Shown here: positions 1 through 5,487 of the stretch, piece after piece
Position numbering within the stretch: the stretch's first letter is position 1
Layout: the number at the start of each line of letters is the position of its first letter
DNA from: an uncultured Lachnospiraceae bacterium
GTDB taxonomy: Bacteria > Bacillota > Clostridia > Lachnospirales > Lachnospiraceae
DNA length: 6,381 bases
Direction: 5' to 3'
Assembly (NCBI GenBank): GCA_947178115.1
Contig: CAMWXF010000115.1
Location: 1 to 6,381 of the forward strand
Translations under genes and position numbers: made by a program
The notes under the pieces: generated by a model
The model's input: the letters and a program-made list of their open reading frames with translations, nothing else
What the model was told of the DNA's origin: nothing
The model's database searches: none

Positions 1-518
1 AGACCGCCGATTACCGCCACGGCAAGATAGGTAGCCGCCGCCCGCAGCGCTTCCTTGTTTTCATCATGCGCCACCCACACATAGGAAGTGAAGGACATAA
101 TTTCAAAGAAAATGAAGGTCGTAAAGAAGTCGGCGGAGAGGAAGACACCTTCCGTCGCGCCCAGAGTGATCAGCAGAAACAGGTAGTAACGGTTGCGATT
201 GCGGTAATGTGCGAGATATCCCTTGGAAAAAAGTGTGCTCATAAACCACATAAACGCCGCAACCATGCAATATAACGCGCGGAATCCGTCCAATGTAAAA
301 TGCAGCCCCATGCCGCAGACATAAGGAACCTCAAAGAGAGTTCCCGAAATGTCCTGTGTTTGTATCTGTAGAAAGAGATATAAGGTGCAAACGAATATAA
401 TGCCGGTTATAATATATCCAAAATAGTCGCGCATATTTTTCTGATATCGTCCTATAATGTAGCCGATCAGCGCCGTAGCCATCGGCAGAAATATAATTGA
501 GTATATTAGTATATTCAT
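1..518 (-). CDS. Antiporter-like membrane subunit 4 (NuoL/MrpD family), N-terminal part
   Basis: Partial gene: the start is present but the 3' end runs off the left edge, leaving 172 codons. The ATG (516-518) is chosen because GAGG (527-530) lies 8 bases upstream. The translation begins MNILIYSIIFLPMATALIGY and shows hydrophobic segments near residues 2-22, 33-50, 78-96, 112-128 and 130-148. The segment FFTTFIFFEIMSF holds Glu139, matching the essential TM5 glutamate of NuoL/M/N and MrpD, followed by the usual short loop and an Ala-rich TM6 start (EALRAAATYL). This is a proton- or Na+-conducting subunit of an Mrp/Mbh/complex I-type membrane arm. The TM7, TM8 and TM12 lysines would lie beyond the edge. 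It is more diverged from subunits 2 and 3 than these are from each other. Its first 60 codons are AT-rich: ATA is 7 of the first 13 isoleucine codons, unlike the later part. The family call is firm; the exact subunit name cannot be given from a fragment. Confidence 0.88.
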   Translation of the reverse strand, partial: MNILIYSIIFLPMATALIGYIIGRYQKNMRDYFGYIITGIIFVCTLYLFLQIQTQDISGTLFEVPYVCGMGLHFTLDGFRALYCMVAAFMWFMSTLFSKGYLAHYRNRNRYYLFLLITLGATEGVFLSADFFTTFIFFEIMSFTSYVWVAHDENKEALRAAATYLAVAVIGG

Positions 519-530
519 AATACAAACCTC

Positions 531-545
531 ACTATCTGATATAGT
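531..545 (-). promoter_or_regulatory. Small stem directly upstream of the gene 4 ribosome site
   Basis: ACTAT (531-535) and ATAGT (541-545) form a perfect 5-bp inverted repeat with a 5-base loop, ending immediately before the GAGG ribosome site at 527-530. It is too short and AU-rich to be stable alone, so a role in controlling translation of the fourth antiporter gene is speculative. Confidence 0.2.
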
Positions 546-559
546 ATCGTTCCGCTTAT

Positions 560-600
560 TTGAGTTTGCGAAACAAATGTCGTAATCAAGCAAAGCTCAA
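560..600. repeat. Imperfect inverted repeat, possible mRNA hairpin
   Basis: TTGAGTTTGC at 560-569 can pair with GCAAAGCTCAA at 590-600, giving a 10-bp stem with a single bulged base and a loop of about 20 bases. On the plus strand the stem is followed by TTTTATT, so it looks vaguely terminator-like, but in that orientation there is no gene for it to terminate. In the minus-strand transcript it would be a weak, AU-rich hairpin between antiporter-like genes 3 and 4. Function is unknown and chance occurrence in AT-rich DNA is possible. Confidence 0.3.
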
Positions 601-620
601 TTTTATTATATAGGATATTC

Positions 621-2078
621 CTACATCCCCGCCACTGTACAGAAGAAATCAGTGAGCGGCTGGGAGTAAATGCCGAATGCTATCACAAAGAAAGTAAATA
701 CAAACAGCGGCAGCAGCATTTTCCAGTTCGGATCCTTGATCCCCTGTAAGGTACTGTAGTCGAAGCCCTTGACGGGGAAAAAGGCGCGCGCCACTATAGT
801 AAGCATATAGATCGCGGTCAGCAGAGCGGAAAGCAGCAGACAGGCAATACCGAAGTAGGCCACCACATTACCGCTCTCAACGGCAGCCGAAGCCAGATTC
901 CATTTACTGATAAACCCGGCCAGTCCGGGAACGCCCATCAGGGAGAGGGCAGATACGGTAAAAATGCCGAAGACGCAAGGCATCCGATAGCCCATACCGT
1001 CCAACTCGTGCACATAATTCCGCTCGGTCTGATGTATGATGGCTCCCGCACAGAAGAAAGAGGATATCTTGATCACGGCGTGGAATACCAAATGGGACAA
1101 TGCGCCCACCATTCCGAGTGGTGTCATTAGCGCCGCACCGAAGAGGATGTAGGACAGATTACTGATCGTCGAGTAAGCAAGTCTTCTCTTAAGATGCGTC
1201 TCTTTAATCGCGCGGCTACAGCCGTATACAATCGTAAACATAGTCAGCAGCAGAACGACGGTCTGTGCCCACGTGCCGCGCAGGAATTCAGTGCCGAAGC
1301 AGTAGTAAGTCAGTCGTAGGATCGCGAAAGCGCCGGCTTTCACGACGGCCACTGCATGAAGGAGAGCCGTAACCGGGGTGGGTGCCACACCGGCCTGCGG
1401 AAGCCAGGAATTAAAAGGACATAGAGCGGCTTTCACGCCGAAGCCCATAAAAGCCATCACATAGACGAATAACAGGACGTTAGTCCGCGAACCGATCTTG
1501 GCAGGGTCCAGAATACCGCCGAGTACAAACTCGGTGGTGGTTCCGTAGACGATGATCATGATCATGCCGATGAAGGCAAAGGCCGCGCCGCCCAGAGAGT
1601 AGTACAGGTATTTCCGGCTGGCGAGGATCGCTTCTCTGGTCAGTGTGTGCATGACGAGAGGAACGGTGACAAGCGTCAGCAGCTCATAGAAGAAATACAT
1701 GGTCAGCAGATTGGCCGCAAGGGCGATGCCCAGCGTAATGCCGTAAGTTACCGTATAAAACAGGAAGAAGATCTTTTCGTTCTCTTCTTTCGTCATATAT
1801 TCGAAAGCGTACAGCGTGGCGAAGGGCCACAGTGCGGAAACCAGTCCGGCAAAGACCATGCCCATGCCGTCCACCTTAAAACTGATGGACAGATCGCCTG
1901 TAAAATGTGCCAGCAGGAAGGTACTGCTTGAGTGGTGCAGCAGCAGATACCAGACCAGAATACTATTCAGGATAACGGCGCACTCCAAGAAAATCTCCCA
2001 GTGAGCTCTCTTACGAAAAGGAAGCAGTGTCGAGAGAATCCCTGCAACAGAGGGAATCAGGATCACTAATATTGTCAT
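621..2078 (-). CDS. Antiporter-like membrane subunit 3 (NuoL/M/N, MrpA/D family)
   Basis: A 485-residue, almost wholly hydrophobic protein of the proton-translocating antiporter family (Proton_antipo_M type), close to the usual length for NuoM/MrpD. It would conduct H+ or Na+ across the cytoplasmic membrane within a multi-subunit complex. Visible key residues are Glu132 in TM5 (FFYELLTLVTVPL), Lys216 in TM7 (GFGVKAALCPFNSWLPQA), His241 and Lys248 in TM8 (ALLHAVAVVKAG), His329, His333 and Lys337 in the TM11 region (HLVFHAVIK), and Lys392 in TM12 (AGFISKW, the counterpart of NuoL Lys399). The PTPVTALLHA stretch is most NuoL-like. The ATG is preceded by AAAGGAGG (2086-2093) with 7 bases between, and the gene starts 15 bases after the preceding stop. 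It resembles antiporter-like subunit 2 along its whole length, suggesting duplication. No key residue is missing, so it should be active. The exact subunit name within the complex is uncertain. Confidence 0.93.
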   Translation of the reverse strand: MTILVILIPSVAGILSTLLPFRKRAHWEIFLECAVILNSILVWYLLLHHSSSTFLLAHFTGDLSISFKVDGMGMVFAGLVSALWPFATLYAFEYMTKEENEKIFFLFYTVTYGITLGIALAANLLTMYFFYELLTLVTVPLVMHTLTREAILASRKYLYYSLGGAAFAFIGMIMIIVYGTTTEFVLGGILDPAKIGSRTNVLLFVYVMAFMGFGVKAALCPFNSWLPQAGVAPTPVTALLHAVAVVKAGAFAILRLTYYCFGTEFLRGTWAQTVVLLLTMFTIVYGCSRAIKETHLKRRLAYSTISNLSYILFGAALMTPLGMVGALSHLVFHAVIKISSFFCAGAIIHQTERNYVHELDGMGYRMPCVFGIFTVSALSLMGVPGLAGFISKWNLASAAVESGNVVAYFGIACLLLSALLTAIYMLTIVARAFFPVKGFDYSTLQGIKDPNWKMLLPLFVFTFFVIAFGIYSQPLTDFFCTVAGM

Positions 2079-2093
2079 AACCGCGCCTCCTTT

Positions 2094-3605
2094 CTAAACA
2101 AGCAGACTGACAAAACGTGTCAGAGAGTCAATAAACTGTGTGGGGAACAAACCAATCAAAACTGACAGTACCGTCATAATGCAGATCGGTATCGTCATAT
2201 AAAGCGACGGTTCCCGTTTCTTGAGATTCGCATAATCGTAATCGTTACCGGGCAGGAAAGCGTAAATCGTAAGCGGCAGCAGATAGCCCGCAGTCAGCAG
2301 TGCGCTGATCAGTAAGACAGCAGGTCCCAGCCAGCGAAACCATGGCATCCCGCCCGACAGGCTTCCTGTTGCCAGATACCATTTGCTGACGAAACCGCCT
2401 GTAGGCGGAATGCCGATCAGACCCAGTGATACGATCGTGTAACACCACATAGTGAACGGCATTTCCTTGCCGATTCCGCGCAGTTCTTCCACCCGTGTTT
2501 TGCCGGTCATGTAGATGATGGCGCCGGCGCAGAGGAAGAGCGTCGCTTTGATCAGACCGTGTGCCAGCACATGCAGAAGCGAACCGTTTACCGCCTGCAC
2601 GTCCATGACTGCCAGTCCGAACAGGATATAAGATAGCTGACTTACGGTGGAGTAAGCCAGTCTTTTCTTTAACACGGGCTCTCTGTAGGCCAGCATGGAA
2701 CCCATGAAGACAGTGACCAGAGAAAGCGTAAGCCAGACTGTCTGCACCCATGTGCCCCGCAGGAAGGAAGCGCCGAAGATATAGTAGACTGTGCGTATGA
2801 GCGCCAGTACACCGGCTTTGACAATGACTGCGGAGAGCACCGCGGAGGCCGGAGCCGGAGCTACGGGATGAGCTGCAGGAAGCCATGCATGCAGCGGAAA
2901 CATGCCCGCTTTGACGCCAAAACCAATGAGCATGATCATCGCTATGATCAGCAGGAGCCCCTTGGAGGGTGCGTCCGCCGCCTGCAATACACCGCCGGCA
3001 GTAAAGCTTAGCGTGTCACTGTACCGGCAGACGAAGTATATGCCAAACAGCGCCATATAGGCTCCACACAGGGAGTAAAACAAGTATTTTAATCCCGCCA
3101 TAATCGCTTCTCTGCTGCCGTTATGCAGTACCAGCGGCACGGAAGATAAGGTCAGCACTTCAAAGAACAGATAGAAGGTGATCAGGTTGCCGGCAAAACA
3201 GAGTGCATTCAAGACGCCGAATACGATCAGATAGAAACCGTAGTAACGCTTCTCATTTTCTTCATGTTTCATATATTCAAAAGAGAAAAATCCTGCGCAG
3301 ATCATGACCACCTGCGCGAGTACCGCAAACAGAACGCTGAGCTCGTCTACTGCAAACACGAGGGACAGGTTGCTTGTCAGAGTAAACAGTGTAAAAGATG
3401 TCCCGTAAGCGGTAAGGAGCGTGGCAATAACCAAGGCGCCTGTCAGAAGAAAAGCAGCACCGGCAGTTAAGTTAATTCCGATGATTTTTTTATTCGAGTT
3501 TGCGGATTGAATCCCACAATCGTGCGGAGCGCATTTTGTTCTCCATGTCAAAAGGAACAATCCGGTCAGGATCGGTATAAATATGGATAAAAGAATGAGA
3601 TACAT
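2094..3605 (-). CDS. Antiporter-like membrane subunit 2 (NuoL/M/N, MrpD family)
   Basis: A 503-residue multi-pass membrane protein of the same antiporter family. An in-frame TTG at 3624-3626 would add seven residues, but the ATG at 3603-3605 is preferred: AGAGGGGG (3613-3620) sits 7 bases before it, and the protein then starts cleanly with a hydrophobic TM1 (MYLILLSIFIPIL). Key residues are Glu149 in TM5 (FFEVLTLSSVPL), Lys232 in TM7 (GFGVKAGMFPLHAWLPAAHP), Lys263 in TM8 (SAVIVKAG), His345, His349 and Lys353 in the TM11 region (HVLAHGLIK), and Lys408 in TM12 (GGFVSKWYL). These are the channel residues known from NuoL/M/N and MrpD. An unusual polar loop after TM1 (about residues 22-40) holds Cys25 and Cys30. 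It lies 13 bases after the stop of the MrpD-like gene, whose stop codon lies in this gene's ribosome site. It is closest in the window to subunit 3. Family certain; individual role inferred. Confidence 0.93.
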   Translation of the reverse strand: MYLILLSIFIPILTGLFLLTWRTKCAPHDCGIQSANSNKKIIGINLTAGAAFLLTGALVIATLLTAYGTSFTLFTLTSNLSLVFAVDELSVLFAVLAQVVMICAGFFSFEYMKHEENEKRYYGFYLIVFGVLNALCFAGNLITFYLFFEVLTLSSVPLVLHNGSREAIMAGLKYLFYSLCGAYMALFGIYFVCRYSDTLSFTAGGVLQAADAPSKGLLLIIAMIMLIGFGVKAGMFPLHAWLPAAHPVAPAPASAVLSAVIVKAGVLALIRTVYYIFGASFLRGTWVQTVWLTLSLVTVFMGSMLAYREPVLKKRLAYSTVSQLSYILFGLAVMDVQAVNGSLLHVLAHGLIKATLFLCAGAIIYMTGKTRVEELRGIGKEMPFTMWCYTIVSLGLIGIPPTGGFVSKWYLATGSLSGGMPWFRWLGPAVLLISALLTAGYLLPLTIYAFLPGNDYDYANLKKREPSLYMTIPICIMTVLSVLIGLFPTQFIDSLTRFVSLLV

Positions 3606-3612
3606 ATGGAAT

Positions 3613-3620
3613 CCCCCTCT
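3613..3620 (-). promoter_or_regulatory. Ribosome binding site that decides the start of antiporter subunit 2
   Basis: AGAGGGGG partly overlaps the stop codon of the MrpD-like gene (TAG, 3619-3621) and stands 7 bases before the ATG at 3603-3605. The upstream in-frame TTG (3624-3626) lies on the wrong side of this site and has no ribosome site of its own placed well, so the ATG is the likely start. Confidence 0.75.
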
Positions 3621-5112
3621 ACGCAAACATGGTAAGTCCCTGCTGTATCATATCGACAACGGGCTGGGAACTGATGCCAAGCATCACATTTAATACGATA
3701 AATGCCACTAAAACCATGGCATATAACGAAATATCCTTAAAGGTAACACTGGTGTAGGCACAGTTATTTAAAGGTGTGTAGATCCGAATCACCGTCTTCA
3801 TGAAATAGATCGCGTTCAGAATCGTACTGATTCCGAGGACGATCAGCGCCGGCAGCATCTTCGTGTGATTTAGGACAGCCGCCTGCGAAAACAGCAGTTT
3901 GCTGATAAATCCGGAGAAAAGCGGCACACCTACCATGGAGAGAGAGCCTACCGTAAAGGCGACGCCGGCCCACTTGTTGCGGTAACCCGAGCCGGTCAGT
4001 TCGATAAACTTGCGGCTCCCGCCGGATACGTCAGTCAGTCCGATGGCGGCGACAAACAGCAGTGATTTCGTGGCCGCATGGGACAGGATATGGAAAATAC
4101 TGGCTGTCATACCCTCCTGGGTGCCCATGCCGAATCCCATATAAATATAACCGATCTGTGCGACCGAAGAAAAAGCGATCATTCTGCGGACATCATTTTC
4201 TTTAATAGCGCTTAATGAACCAAAGATCATACCCATCAGACCGAACAGGAAGAGGATATCAATGATCCTGCTGTCATGGTAGATCCTGAAACCGATTACA
4301 CGGTAGATGATCTTAATGAGCAGGAAGATATATCCTTTGGACACCAGTGAGGATAAGATGGCGGCCGAGGAGACGGTAGAGTATCCGTAGGCATCCGGCA
4401 GCCATGCATGAAACGGGAAAAGCGCACTTTTGATACACAGACCTACGGACATCAGCACGATGGCGACGACCAGAGGAACGTTATACTCACCGTTTGCCGC
4501 AAGAAGCGCCACGGATTCTTTGATATTGCTCATCAGCAGATGGCCGGTCAGGTCATAGAGCATACACAGACCGAGAAGCAGCAGGCCGGAACCTAACAGA
4601 CTCATGATCATATATCTGACGGCGGCCTCGATGGTGCGGCCGTTCTGGCGGATCATGATCAGTCCGCACGCTGATATGGTATTGATCTCTACAAACACGT
4701 ATGCCGTAAACATATCATTTGTGTAGACCAGCGCCAGCAGAGAGCTGAGCAGCAGATCCGATAATACATAGTAGAGATACGTCTTGTCTTCTTCGACTTC
4801 ATCCGGCAGCTTATGTCTGCCGCCGAAGAGGGAGAGCAGCATGATCACACAGAAAAAGAATGCCAGCAGCGCTTCGAGTATGCCGGCGCGGATCTCATTG
4901 CCCCACGGTGCGGGGAATTTGCCCATGACATAGACGAAGGGTTCACCGATGAAAAGAGTATATGCCAGCGTACAAGCACTCAGCGCAATATTGATCGTGA
5001 GCAGGATCGTGCTGATCCACATGGCCGCCTTATCGCGAAGCCCCGAACTGATAATGCCCGCGAACAGACACAGCATAATAGAGATACAAGGAAAGTTCCG
5101 TATGATATCCAT
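3619..5112 (-). CDS. mrpD: MrpD-like antiporter subunit (MrpD/MbhH, NuoN-related)
   Basis: A 497-residue protein with about 14 predicted membrane segments, the usual size of MrpD/MbhH. It follows an MrpC-like gene, the standard C-D order of Mrp and Mbh clusters. Channel residues seen are Glu142 in TM5 (FVEINTISACGL), Lys228 in TM7 (CIKSALFPFHAWLPDAY), Lys259 in TM8 (SSLVSKGY), His341, His345 and Lys349 near TM11 (HILSHAATK), and Lys405 in TM12 (SGFISKLLF). This is the full set expected for H+ or Na+ translocation. The start overlaps the preceding stop as TAATG, and AAGGAGG (5120-5126) lies 7 bases upstream, so translation is probably coupled to the MrpC-like gene. It is clearly more distant from subunits 2 and 3 than they are from each other. 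The symbol reflects family and position; if the complex proves to be hydrogenase-like, MbhH would be the matching name. Confidence 0.92.
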   Translation of the reverse strand: MDIIRNFPCISIMLCLFAGIISSGLRDKAAMWISTILLTINIALSACTLAYTLFIGEPFVYVMGKFPAPWGNEIRAGILEALLAFFFCVIMLLSLFGGRHKLPDEVEEDKTYLYYVLSDLLLSSLLALVYTNDMFTAYVFVEINTISACGLIMIRQNGRTIEAAVRYMIMSLLGSGLLLLGLCMLYDLTGHLLMSNIKESVALLAANGEYNVPLVVAIVLMSVGLCIKSALFPFHAWLPDAYGYSTVSSAAILSSLVSKGYIFLLIKIIYRVIGFRIYHDSRIIDILFLFGLMGMIFGSLSAIKENDVRRMIAFSSVAQIGYIYMGFGMGTQEGMTASIFHILSHAATKSLLFVAAIGLTDVSGGSRKFIELTGSGYRNKWAGVAFTVGSLSMVGVPLFSGFISKLLFSQAAVLNHTKMLPALIVLGISTILNAIYFMKTVIRIYTPLNNCAYTSVTFKDISLYAMVLVAFIVLNVMLGISSQPVVDMIQQGLTMFA

Positions 5113-5486
5113 TACAGCCCCTCCTTTTTCAGCCGACTGGATATCTCATCGAGATCCAGCGTCTGATAGCGTTTATAGAGTCTTATGGTGAGTGCCAGCA
5201 TCAGGGCGGACACGGAGACGGAAACTACGATACCGGTCAGCACGAGACCGCTGGGGATCGGATTGATATAGGCTTCCATACTCTGTACGCCGTCCACGAC
5301 AATGGGAGCCACGCGCCCTCTGATATAACCTTTTTCCGCAAGGAAAAGATAGATCGCCGTATCCATGATGTTCAGGCCGATGATCTTCTTGATCAGATTT
5401 GGCTGTAAGAGCAAATTTCCGAATCCGATGCCGAAGAGGATCATGGCGACAGCTTCGCCGTAGTTTGTAAATAAATTTGCGCCCAT
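5112..5486 (-). CDS. mrpC: MrpC/MnhC/MbhG subunit (NuoK-like)
   Basis: A 124-residue protein with three membrane helices near residues 8-27, 32-50 and 78-103, the usual form of MrpC and its relative NuoK. The middle helix carries NLIKKIIGLNIMDTAIYLFL, the family's typical GLN motif. The third begins NPIPSGLVLTGIVVSVSVSA, close to the DP-PQALVLTAIVI pattern of MrpC, here with Asn75 for Asp and Ser79 for Gln. Like other MrpC proteins it has Asn39 where NuoK has its conserved Glu36. The family links the antiporter subunits to the MnhB/MbhE part and belongs to the ion-translocating adaptor. The ATG follows the preceding stop by one base (TAA-A-ATG), with AGGAGG (5495-5500) 8 bases upstream. A charged C-terminal tail (residues 104-124) faces one side of the membrane and ends in the codons that form the next gene's ribosome site. 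Confidence 0.93.
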   Translation of the reverse strand: MGANLFTNYGEAVAMILFGIGFGNLLLQPNLIKKIIGLNIMDTAIYLFLAEKGYIRGRVAPIVVDGVQSMEAYINPIPSGLVLTGIVVSVSVSALMLALTIRLYKRYQTLDLDEISSRLKKEGL

Positions 5487-5487
5487 T

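Larger units (their letters stand above)
519..620 (-). other. AT-rich intergenic gap, the only sizeable one in the cluster
   Basis: This 102-base gap between antiporter-like genes 3 and 4 contrasts with spacings of -1 to 15 bases at the other visible junctions. It is AT-rich and codes for nothing I can support. I found no -35/-10 pair with proper spacing and no GC-rich stem followed by a T-run in the direction of transcription. It contains a longer imperfect inverted repeat (560-600) and a short 5-bp stem just before the ribosome site (531-545). The most economical reading is an untranslated spacer within the operon, possibly modulating expression of the fourth subunit. Confidence 0.5.

Noticed and set aside
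66..275. 69-codon plus-strand open frame
   Set aside because: It is antisense to the TM3-TM5 region of antiporter-like gene 4 and encodes a charged product without recognisable features.
331..525. 64-codon minus-strand open frame beginning MYYEYTN
   Set aside because: It overlaps the start of antiporter-like gene 4 in another frame; that gene has the better-placed ribosome site and a family-specific product continuing to the edge.
541..600. Possible promoter in the AT-rich gap
   Set aside because: TACTAT resembles a -10 box, but no -35-like hexamer is found 16-18 bases before it on the minus strand.
1408..1425. Asn223 instead of His in the PFNSWLP loop of antiporter-like subunit 3
   Set aside because: The position varies within the family (as I recall, NuoL has Gln there), so it is not evidence of a defect.
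2245..2886. 213-codon minus-strand open frame inside antiporter-like gene 2
   Set aside because: Its product is rich in Arg, Ser and His with no membrane pattern or recognisable domain, and it lies wholly within a clearly coding, conserved gene in another frame.
3606..3626. TTG start giving seven extra residues to antiporter-like subunit 2
   Set aside because: The strong ribosome site lies between this TTG and the ATG and serves only the ATG; the extra residues would add charge ahead of TM1.
4813..5186. Plus-strand open frames of 117 and 80 codons
   Set aside because: They are antisense to the MrpC and MrpD-like genes, have no ribosome site of note, and give low-complexity polar or mixed products.
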